This document shows positions 1 to 6,206 of a stretch of DNA of 39,098 bases, one piece after another (positions within the stretch are counted from its first letter, which is position 1; every line of letters begins with the position of its first letter). Made by a program: the position numbers and the translations under genes. Location: assembly GCA_045635745.1 (NCBI GenBank), contig JAZTWG010000036.1, positions 1-39,098 of the forward strand, in the 5' to 3' direction. Source of the stretch: SIG78 sp045635745 (GTDB lineage Bacteria > Verrucomicrobiota > Lentisphaeria > Victivallales > Victivallaceae). The notes under the pieces were generated by a model. That model searched no databases. It was not told the origin of the DNA and saw only the letters and a program-made list of their open reading frames with translations.

Positions 1-198
1 ACAGCTCACACGGTGATTGAACTGATCTTTGGCGCTGCCGGATTTACGCGCCATAATCCGGGAATCGCCCACGATCAAAGCGTAATCGGCAGGAAAATCC
101 ACCTTGGCTTCCACGCGAAAATCAAAAAATCCCACTTTCACGACTTTGTTGCACGCGCCGAGTTTTACCGCCGCATGATCAGCCGCACCGCCGCGGGT
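1..198 (-). pseudogene. Galactokinase-like (GHMP kinase) internal fragment
   Basis: Read on the minus strand, this piece gives GTRGGAADHAAVKLG followed by a stretch ending PADYALIVGDSRIMARKSG and then KDQFNHRVS. This matches my memory of the central part of galactokinase-family GHMP kinases: the Gly-rich GTxGGxxDHA substrate/ATP-loop motif, then the strand carrying an N/D-S pair, then a YN/FN-R-V helix. Only about 65 residues are present; the 5' and 3' ends of the gene are both missing. On its left it runs off the window; on its right it is joined in frame to an nrdR fragment at about 193-201, so it has no start of its own. No intact galactokinase exists elsewhere in the window. The family call is from motif memory and is fairly but not fully secure. 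Confidence 0.65.
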
Positions 199-444
199 GC
201 CGATCTCGCTGCTGGAGACTTCGCGGTCAAAATCTTTCTGCAAAGCCTGACTTACATCGTCGATCAGACGGTTGATATCTTCGGGATCGATGGGGCGTTT
301 GTAGCAGGCGTTTTCGATACCCTTACGCAATTTATCGGCATCAAAATCTTCGCGTTCGCTGTTGCGCTTGACCACTTTGAGTTCGCTTTGAATAATGCTT
401 TCGTAGGTGCTGAAACGGTGCGCGCATGCCAGACACTCCCGGCG
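199..444 (-). pseudogene. nrdR: nrdR internal fragment (about residues 29-109)
   Basis: On the minus strand the translation (LACAHRFSTYESIIQSELKV onwards, ending VSSSEIG) is identical or nearly so to residues 29-109 of the intact NrdR at 20466-20912. It holds the second half of the zinc ribbon and most of the ATP-cone, but lacks the N-terminal CPVC knuckle and the last 40 residues. By eye the nucleotide identity is about 90 percent with almost all changes at third codon positions, so the piece derives from a functional relative rather than a recent copy. Both ends are abrupt: at about 199 it passes in frame into a galactokinase-like piece through shared bases around GATCGGCA, and at about 441-447 it meets a cysteine desulfurase piece of opposite orientation. 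Not expected to make NrdR. Confidence 0.85.
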
Positions 445-861
445 GCGGCACTTACTCTGGCGAGCCAGGTGCTTGATATACAGCGGCAGGAAAATCTTGC
501 CGGGATCAGCAAGATCAATAAATATCTCCGCAATGAACTGCAAAATAAAATATTGCCCAATGGCGGCAAATGCACAGTTACCGTGCCGGAAGAGCTTGCT
601 TCGCCGAATATACTGCACATCATGCTTGAAGGTTATCAATCCGGCGTGCTGGTGCGGTTATTCAGCGCAGAAAACATCATGGTCGCTGCCGACAGCGCCT
701 GCGAAGCGGAAACCCGGGAACCCAGCGCCATACTCACCCGACTCGGATACAGTAAAGATGCTGCGTTCAGCGGTCTGCAGCTCTCTTTTTCGGCAGAAAA
801 TACCATCGCCGAAGCTGAAAAATTTCTCCGGACAATGGATAAGATCCTGAAAAATTACTGA
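442..861 (+). pseudogene. Cysteine desulfurase-like C-terminal fragment
   Basis: The plus-strand frame from AAALTLASQVLD to ILKNY and the TGA at 859 matches the last 139 or so residues of the intact enzyme at 15990-17117 with few substitutions. It includes the loop with the catalytic cysteine (DSACEAETREPSAIL; the intact copy has GSACEAE). The PLP-lysine half of the enzyme is absent, so the fragment cannot be active alone. The frame stays open upstream to position 13 only because it runs antisense through the nrdR and galactokinase pieces; that upstream part is not a meaningful protein. Some similarity to the intact copy continues 40-50 bases past the stop (for example the CCTGAAT shared downstream), suggesting that a genomic segment, not only a coding piece, was copied. 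Confidence 0.85.
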
Positions 862-950
862 TGAGCATCACTTCAGGAGACATTTCCTGAATATCTCCAG
901 CCCTCCGCTCCAGGGGTTGTTGTAAAACTGTTCTGTGGGGAAAAGATATT

Positions 951-1082
951 ATGAGAGACACAAGCTACGAAGTATTCAACCAAAGGCGTAAAACAGAAGC
1001 CGCCAAACAGGCTGATTGGGAAGACTTGCAGGAGTTGAAACTGCTTGAAGAATCAATCACCGCCCGCAAGAAAGATCAATAA
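951..1082 (+). CDS. Small hypothetical protein (43 aa), possibly an interrupted gene
   Basis: ATG at 951 opens a 43-residue, charged, helix-prone frame (MRDTSYEVFNQRRKTEAAKQ, then an acidic/Lys-rich tail ending TARKKDQ) closed by TAA at 1080. It is preceded by GGGGAAAAGAT, a weak ribosome binding site. The same frame continues beyond the TAA with protein-like sequence (VYIRYDKYAEQLLAGNPDSQ) up to TGA at 1194, so this may be an 81-codon gene broken by one nonsense codon. I do not recognise a family, and there is no neighbour that suggests a role. Confidence 0.35.
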   Translation: MRDTSYEVFNQRRKTEAAKQADWEDLQELKLLEESITARKKDQ

Positions 1083-1356
1083 TGGGTATATATTCGTTAT
1101 GACAAGTATGCCGAACAGCTGTTGGCTGGAAATCCTGATAGCCAGCTTCTGAAAAGAGTTGCTCTGAAAGTGTGTTGCTGGAAAATCAGTTGTTGAGTTT
1201 TATTTAACAACTGATTGTACGGCATGACTGGTATTGGCGATAATAGAGGGCTGTGATGTTTTCAAATCCACTGTTCAAGGATAATTTCGTCAGCGCTACA
1301 TATTTCAAATCCTGCAGAATGTCCTGAAGTCAGGAGTGGTAAAACAACCAAATCAG
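1083..1356. other. Non-coding stretch with hairpins
   Basis: No convincing gene. An 11-bp perfect inverted repeat (AATCAGTTGTT at 1184-1194 and AACAACTGATT at 1206-1216) covers the TGA that ends the read-through of the small upstream ORF; it has no T-tract after it, so it is not a classical terminator. A second short inverted repeat, TCCTGA-AG-TCAGGA, lies at 1322-1335, just before the TC microsatellite. Confidence 0.4.
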
Positions 1357-1381
1357 TCTCTCTCTCTCTCTCTCTCTCTCT
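1357..1381. repeat. (TC)12 dinucleotide microsatellite
   Basis: Twelve and a half uninterrupted TC units stand in otherwise mixed-sequence intergenic DNA, about 190-215 bases upstream of the probable RpiR regulator start. A pure dinucleotide tract this long is unusual in bacteria and is slippage-prone. It is not inside a reading frame I can support. Confidence 0.95.
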
Positions 1382-1488
1382 GCGATCTGCCAATCTGAAA
1401 AACATAAAGCCCTTGCAATATCCGTTGCAACTGCAATGTCGCTTCCTGATTGAACGGGAAATTTTTTAAGTTAAAAAATCAAAAAAAA

Positions 1489-1512
1489 TGACAATTATAT
1501 TTGAAATTGTCA
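1489..1512 (+). promoter_or_regulatory. Palindromic operator candidate upstream of rpiR-type gene
   Basis: A perfect inverted repeat, TGACAATT (1489-1496) and AATTGTCA (1505-1512), is separated by 8 bases in a very AT-rich stretch. Just downstream, TATGATAAT (1518-1526) looks like a -10 box. The arrangement fits an operator overlapping the promoter of the regulator gene, with autoregulation by the RpiR protein as the obvious guess; no binding is shown by the sequence. Confidence 0.5.
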
Positions 1513-1572
1513 AAAAATATGATAATGTATGAAAGAGGAAGAGGCAAAAACCTTAAATTCAGAGAATTTGTT

Positions 1573-2439
1573 ATGACTGATTCAATGCCCAAAACATTAC
1601 TTAAAATAAGAGGAGCATATTCTTCTTTTCATGGCAACTATATTCGTATTGCAGACTGTATATTGCAAAATCCCGGTTTGCTGATTTGCGATAAAGTTTC
1701 CGGCGTGGCAAAAGCATGCAAATGTGACAATGCCCAGATAATCCGTTTTTGTCAGAAACTTGGATTTAAAGGCTTTTCTGATATGAAACGGGCGATTTCT
1801 CAAGATTTGATCCCGTTGCAGTCTGCAGTAGATATCGACAGTTTCAACAAAGGCAGCGGTTTCGGATGCCTGTTGAAAAATTTCCGCAAAGATTATCAGC
1901 AGACAGTCAATGATACGCTTGCTGTATGCAATGAAAAATCCATTCAGCAGGCCATTGACATGATAAAAAAAGCACGGAAAATAATGCTCTGCGGCTTGGG
2001 GGCTTCCGGAATCGTCTGCGAAGATTTGCAGATGAAATTGATCCACATGGGGTATCCGGCATTTTATCACAGCAAGCCCACGACCAATAAAATGCTTTGT
2101 TCGCTGCTGGAAAAAAATGATTTGATGATTGTTATATCGTTCCGCGGCGAAAATTCAGAGATAATCAATTATGCCAATACGGCAAAAAATAATGGTTGTA
2201 CTGTTGTTGCTGTCACCAATTATTCCAATTCCCCGCTTGCTGAATTAAGCGATATTATACTGCTGACAAGTTCTGAAGAGGATGATTTCCGTATCGGGGC
2301 GATGACATCACGCCTGTCGCAGCTGATTATCGTCGATATACTGTCAGTAATGCTTGCTCTCAAAGATATAAAGAAAACAGAACGCAATGTTGCAAAAACA
2401 TATACAGTATTAAACGATAACAAGGAGATGAAACAATGA
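1573..2439 (+). CDS. RpiR-family transcriptional regulator (HTH + SIS)
   Basis: Sugar-phosphate-responsive regulator of the RpiR family. The N-terminal part (from TLLKIRGAYSSFHGNYIRIA) is the HTH_6 DNA-binding region, including a recognition-helix-like stretch (ACKCDNAQIIRFCQKLGFKG). A linker follows, then a SIS sugar-isomerase-like effector domain (IMLCGLGASGIVCEDLQMKL onward, with VISFRGENSEII and VVAVTNYSNSPLA). Its 288 residues fit the family. Upstream in-frame starts exist at 1519 and 1525, but a -10-like box overlaps them, so the ATG at 1573 is preferred; its ribosome binding site is weak. The stop overlaps the next gene by 4 bp (ATGA), so it is translated with the isomerase and kinase it presumably controls. 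The effector is probably a hexose phosphate of that pathway; the exact sugar cannot be told. Confidence 0.88.
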   Translation: MTDSMPKTLLKIRGAYSSFHGNYIRIADCILQNPGLLICDKVSGVAKACKCDNAQIIRFCQKLGFKGFSDMKRAISQDLIPLQSAVDIDSFNKGSGFGCLLKNFRKDYQQTVNDTLAVCNEKSIQQAIDMIKKARKIMLCGLGASGIVCEDLQMKLIHMGYPAFYHSKPTTNKMLCSLLEKNDLMIVISFRGENSEIINYANTAKNNGCTVVAVTNYSNSPLAELSDIILLTSSEEDDFRIGAMTSRLSQLIIVDILSVMLALKDIKKTERNVAKTYTVLNDNKEMKQ

Positions 2440-4223
2440 GTTTTATGTTCAATCCATATCCTTATGTGGATCCCAATGCCATCAATTTTCCGGATTTTCC
2501 CGGTGAAATGACCAAATCTGTCCTGCGCGGCAATATCAAGATCGGCGCATTGCTTGCCGAACCCCGGGGGATCCTTGCTCTTGACGGATATGTCGGAACA
2601 TCTTTTGCTGAATTGCTTGTGCGTATTGAAGAAGCCAATAGTAATGTCAAATTTTTTGATGTGGCAGAAGCCTATAAATCTTCGGATGAATTTGAAGCAA
2701 TGCTTGCAGAATCTCTGCCGGAAGACCGCGTTATCGACCCGATTCTGCTTTTCGGCAAAAGCGTACACAGGGAATTGGATTCGCTTTTTGATGCGGCAAA
2801 ACTTGCTGCACTTGCCGGCAAATTGCAGGATGCCGCAAAAGAGAATGCTCTGGTTGTGGTTTACGGTTGCGGTGCCGCGTGCGAGACATTGCGTAAAATC
2901 GCCTCAAAAGTTGCTTTTGTCGATGTAACGCCTATGGCGGTGACTGTTCGGATACGTGCCGGCAAAGTCACTCCGCTCGGCGATAAGAAAAAACGCACAT
3001 TGTCCTACATTTTCCGCCGCTTGTATTACTATGATTATGAGATCATGATGCTGCATCGCAAGCAGTTGATGGATAATCAGGCTCTTGATTATTACATTGA
3101 CGGCAACAACATCGACGATTTGCGGCTTATCGCGTTTTCGGATTTGGAAAAAGTTTTTGCCGAAATGCTTCAGCGGCCGTTCCGCTGTACGCCCGTTTAT
3201 ATTGAAGGTGTCTGGGGCGGGCAGTTCGTTAAAAAACTCCGTAATCTGCCCGAAGATATGCGTAACTGCGCCTGGGTTTTTGATATGATCCCCAATGAAG
3301 TCAGTTTGCAGGTCAAAGTCGGGCCGTGTACGTTCAACATACCATTCAGCACTTTCTTCCGGCATTGCAGCGAAAAACTTATGGGTAAAGAAAGTGTGGA
3401 GCGTTTCGGCTGTGTATTTCCCATCCGGTTCAATTACGACGATACTTACGGCGGCAGCGGCAATATGTCCATACAGGTGCATCCGCCCTGCAAGTATAAT
3501 CAGGATAATTTCGGGGAACCGTTCCAGCAGGACGAAAGCTATTACTGCGTAAAAACCGCCGGCAGTAAAACTTATCTCGGTTTGACCGATGATTGCGATG
3601 TGGAAGAATTTTACAAATGCATTGATAAAGCCGAAAAAGAATATATTTCTTTTGATCATGACAAATATGTAAATTCCTTCCCCAGTGAAGAGGGCGACCA
3701 GTTCCTGCTGCCCGGCGGCACGATCCACGCCTCCGGACGCAATCAGGTGGTGCTGGAAATCGGTTCTTACACCATTGGCAGCTATACATTTAAATTGTAT
3801 GACTATTTGCGCAGCGACCTCGATGGCAAACCTCGCCCCATTCACTCCATCCACGGTAAAAACGTACTGGTTACCGAGCGCAGACGTTCGGCAGTTGATG
3901 GGGTGCTGCGGCCCAAACCCGTAACCGTCCGGGAAGGCGAAGGCTGGAAAGAAGAAATCGTCGGAGAACATGACCTGATCTACTTCAGTTTGAGAAGATT
4001 GAGTTTTGACCGTTCTGTATCTGACAGTACCGAAGGTAAAAAATTCCATGTGCTCGTGCTGGTGCAGGGCGATGAAGTACTGATCTACTCCAAAAAAGAT
4101 CCTGCAAGATCGTATCATGCCAAGTATATGGATATGGTTGTTCTCCCCGCTGATCTGGGCGAATATGGGATCATAAATCTGGGAAAAACACCGTGCAAAG
4201 TTACCAAAACAATGCTCAAGTGA
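2436..4223 (+). CDS. Class I mannose-6-phosphate isomerase-like protein, with long N-terminal extension
   Basis: The C-terminal half carries the cupin metal and active-site pattern of type I phosphomannose isomerases: Q347-V-H349-P, E367 in QQDESYY, and H431 in LPGGTIHASGRNQ. Expected reaction: mannose-6-phosphate to fructose-6-phosphate, or a related aldose/ketose phosphate pair. At 595 residues it is far longer than simple PMIs (about 300-400). Residues 1 to about 250 are extra and include ILALDGYVGTSF and LVVVYGCGAACE, reminiscent of a nucleoside-kinase-like fold that has lost its P-loop; that reading is tentative. Start at 2436 is supported by AAGGAG at 2422-2427. It overlaps the regulator by 4 bp and is overlapped by the ROK kinase, so the three form a translationally coupled operon. 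The true substrate is uncertain. Confidence 0.8.
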   Translation: MSFMFNPYPYVDPNAINFPDFPGEMTKSVLRGNIKIGALLAEPRGILALDGYVGTSFAELLVRIEEANSNVKFFDVAEAYKSSDEFEAMLAESLPEDRVIDPILLFGKSVHRELDSLFDAAKLAALAGKLQDAAKENALVVVYGCGAACETLRKIASKVAFVDVTPMAVTVRIRAGKVTPLGDKKKRTLSYIFRRLYYYDYEIMMLHRKQLMDNQALDYYIDGNNIDDLRLIAFSDLEKVFAEMLQRPFRCTPVYIEGVWGGQFVKKLRNLPEDMRNCAWVFDMIPNEVSLQVKVGPCTFNIPFSTFFRHCSEKLMGKESVERFGCVFPIRFNYDDTYGGSGNMSIQVHPPCKYNQDNFGEPFQQDESYYCVKTAGSKTYLGLTDDCDVEEFYKCIDKAEKEYISFDHDKYVNSFPSEEGDQFLLPGGTIHASGRNQVVLEIGSYTIGSYTFKLYDYLRSDLDGKPRPIHSIHGKNVLVTERRRSAVDGVLRPKPVTVREGEGWKEEIVGEHDLIYFSLRRLSFDRSVSDSTEGKKFHVLVLVQGDEVLIYSKKDPARSYHAKYMDMVVLPADLGEYGIINLGKTPCKVTKTMLK

Positions 4224-5044
4224 TCCTGGCGCTGGATATCGGCGGAACTTTTATCAAATCTGCCGTATTTCAGAATGGTGGAATAGTTCGGAAACTGCCC
4301 AAGCTGCCGAGCTGTTCCGCCGGCAGCCGAAAAGAAATCGCTTCCGCCATCCAAGCTGTGATCAGTCTGGCGGGGGCGATCGACTGCATTGCAGTTTCCA
4401 TCCCCGGTCCCTTTGATTATCGCAGCGGACAGTTTCTTATGGAGCACAAATTTGCGGCGGTCAAGGGGTGTTTTTTTTCTGATTTTTCCAATAATATTCC
4501 ATCGTGCTTCATCCATGATGCCAATGCTTTTCTGCTGGGTGAACTGCTGCATGGTGCCGGACGCGGTTTTCAAAGAGTCGGCGGAATCACTCTTGGTACG
4601 GGGCTGGGGGCCGCTTTTGCCGTCAATGGCGAACTGCAAATCAAAATTCCGGGAAGTCCTGCTGAACATGTTTCTTTATGGAATCAGCCGTATCGGGACA
4701 GCATTGCGGAAGATTATGTTTCTGCGCGCGCTTTGCTGAAAGATTTTCCAGGTATGGATGGCAAGATGCTGGAGGATGCCGCCCAAGAAGGCAATGCCGA
4801 TGCGCGGCACGCCTGGCAGCAGTACAGCGCAGATTTGTATCAGATATTGCAGGCATGGAAAAATCGTCTGGGCACAGAAGTTATTGTAGTTGGTGGTCAG
4901 CTCCGCAAAGGTTTGTTTTTGGGTAAAGAGGCGCCGGAAGAGTTGAATATTTGTTTTTCTGAACTGGGTGAAGATGCCGCCTTATGGGGGGCGTATGAAG
5001 TTTTTTTGCGATCGGAAAAGGATAAAACAAATTCAATACAATGA
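4193..5044 (+). CDS. ROK-family sugar kinase
   Basis: ATP-dependent sugar kinase of the ROK (repressor, ORF, kinase) family. Visible features are the phosphate-1 loop ALDIGGTFIKSAVF, the SIPGPFDYRSG strand, the catalytic aspartate in IHDANAFLLGELLHG, and the phosphate-2 loop GGITLGTGLGAAF. The usual ROK zinc motif (CxCGxxGC) is absent, and no HTH precedes the kinase, so this is an enzyme rather than a repressor. Two starts are possible: GTG at 4193 (31-bp overlap with the isomerase gene) or GTG at 4220, which overlaps the isomerase stop as GTGA; the second would give a protein beginning directly with ILALDIGGT. With the adjacent PMI-like protein it suggests uptake of an unphosphorylated hexose, phosphorylation, then isomerisation to fructose-6-phosphate. 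Confidence 0.88.
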   Translation: MQSYQNNAQVILALDIGGTFIKSAVFQNGGIVRKLPKLPSCSAGSRKEIASAIQAVISLAGAIDCIAVSIPGPFDYRSGQFLMEHKFAAVKGCFFSDFSNNIPSCFIHDANAFLLGELLHGAGRGFQRVGGITLGTGLGAAFAVNGELQIKIPGSPAEHVSLWNQPYRDSIAEDYVSARALLKDFPGMDGKMLEDAAQEGNADARHAWQQYSADLYQILQAWKNRLGTEVIVVGGQLRKGLFLGKEAPEELNICFSELGEDAALWGAYEVFLRSEKDKTNSIQ

Positions 5045-5176
5045 AGATATTGCCGGGTAAATCGATGCTATGACGATGGTTATGTTTTTTACCATGGTTC
5101 CTGAAGCGGAATCTCCTCTGGAACAGCGGGTTTGATCCGGAACATCAGTCAGCGTGAAAATAAAAATGTTCCATGC

Positions 5177-5209
5177 AAAATTTCGTAATAAGAAATTTTA
5201 TGTTTTTTT
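5177..5209 (+). terminator. AT-rich terminator-like hairpin after the ROK operon
   Basis: AAAATTTC (5177-5184) and GAAATTTT (5192-5199) form a perfect 8-bp stem with a 7-base loop, followed by ATGTTTTTTT. The stem has little GC, so it may be weak. It lies 130 bases after the kinase stop and before the next promoter. Confidence 0.4.
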
Positions 5210-5286
5210 GGTGAAAAAGTAGTTTTTATTTTTTTTGCAAGATAAATTTTTATTGCGTGTGGATTAGCAGGAACTGTATATTGGAC

Positions 5287-5315
5287 TTGCACAGCAGGAA
5301 AAATACAGTTATAAA
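5287..5315 (+). promoter_or_regulatory. Promoter candidate for the prepilin/glycoside hydrolase locus
   Basis: TTGCAC (5287-5292), a 17-base spacer and TATAAA (5310-5315) resemble a housekeeping sigma promoter, about 80 bases ahead of the prepilin start and after the preceding operon's terminator-like hairpin. Confidence 0.5.
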
Positions 5316-5394
5316 ATATAAAACCAATAACACAATAAATGGAATTATAATCAGTAGCATATTTTTCTCAAACACATCAAAAGGAGGGTTGTTT

Positions 5395-6156
5395 ATGAAA
5401 AGGAATAACACAATGATGATTCATCGTTCACCTGCCCATGGGCAGGTGAAGCAGTACTGCTTCACCTTAATAGAACTTCTCGTTGTAATTGCCATTATCG
5501 CGATTCTGGCGGCTATGCTGCTGCCAGCATTGTCAGCAGCCCGGGAACGCGCACGCTGCTCCACTTGTGTATCAAACCTCAAACAGCAGGGGCTTGCTAT
5601 GGTAATGTATGGCAATGACAATGCTGATTACAGAACTTCGGTGGTGCCGAGTATGGGAGCCGCACGCTCCGGAGATCAGGGTTTTGAGCTTATCTACAAA
5701 AAAGGCTATCTTACAGAGCCCAATGTATTTTACTGCCCCTCCGAGCGGAAGATCACCCGCGAAAAGTATTGGTATGAAAATGAGCCGGGCAATAGTGTTG
5801 TCTTCGGGTATTTGAACGCATTCTGGGATACATCCGACAAAAGCCAGAAGTATTCTCACAAACTTTCGGGACCTTTCCCCACCTGGAAAGTTGAGGGCTT
5901 TACCGCTTCATGCCCGATTGAAGGACCATCTACAATGCCTGTTGCCGGCGATGTGCTCTGGCAATCCAATCAGCTTAAAGCTGAAGATGCATGCCGCGGA
6001 CAGCAGCACGGCAAACAGATCAATCTGGCGTTTGCCGATGGTCATGCGGAAACCTACAATGACATTCCCGGTGATTTCACCGAAGGCAAAGCCAACTACA
6101 AGGTTCAGTTTTACGGCTTTGGTAAAATTGCCCACATATTGCAGGGCACACTGTAA
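5395..6156 (+). CDS. Type II secretion/type IV prepilin-like protein with DGH C-terminal signature
   Basis: 253 residues. After a basic leader comes the prepilin methylation motif and hydrophobic helix CFTLIELLVVIAIIAIL, cleaved presumably before Phe by a prepilin peptidase, then the LPALSAARERAR linker and a globular domain with a C-terminal QINLAFADGHAET signature. Such proteins (DUF1559/prepilin-type families) are greatly expanded in Planctomycetes, Lentisphaerae and Verrucomicrobia; they belong to the inner membrane/periplasm and may form pseudopili. ATG at 5395 is chosen because AAGGAGG lies 7 bases upstream (5381-5387); an upstream open frame from 5257 has no such site. The codons for residues 11-24 form two overlapping 24-bp palindromes. 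It lies 50 bases before a giant exported glycoside hydrolase, a pairing suggestive of secretion or surface display of the enzyme, but this is inference. Confidence 0.9.
   Translation: MKRNNTMMIHRSPAHGQVKQYCFTLIELLVVIAIIAILAAMLLPALSAARERARCSTCVSNLKQQGLAMVMYGNDNADYRTSVVPSMGAARSGDQGFELIYKKGYLTEPNVFYCPSERKITREKYWYENEPGNSVVFGYLNAFWDTSDKSQKYSHKLSGPFPTWKVEGFTASCPIEGPSTMPVAGDVLWQSNQLKAEDACRGQQHGKQINLAFADGHAETYNDIPGDFTEGKANYKVQFYGFGKIAHILQGTL
5427..5467. repeat. Two overlapping 24-bp perfect palindromes inside the prepilin leader codons
   Basis: Palindrome 1 spans 5427-5450 (half-site TTCACCTGCCCA) and palindrome 2 spans 5444-5467 (half-site AGGTGAAGCAGT). They share 5444-5450, so in RNA only one hairpin can form fully at a time. 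They encode the segment between the start of the leader peptide and the FTLIELL motif. Confidence 0.95.
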
Positions 6157-6206
6157 AGCAAATAATCAAATAAATAAAGCAATATAAACAAGGAAAAATT
6201 CAGTTT

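Noticed and set aside
13..861. A single continuous 282-codon plus-strand frame across the mosaic
   Set aside because: The first 140 codons run antisense to recognisable nrdR and galactokinase coding sequence; only the last part is a real (fragmentary) protein frame.
2904..4118. Long minus-strand frame opposite the phosphomannose isomerase-like gene
   Set aside because: No recognisable domain; the plus-strand gene has clear active-site residues, operon overlap and ribosome binding site.
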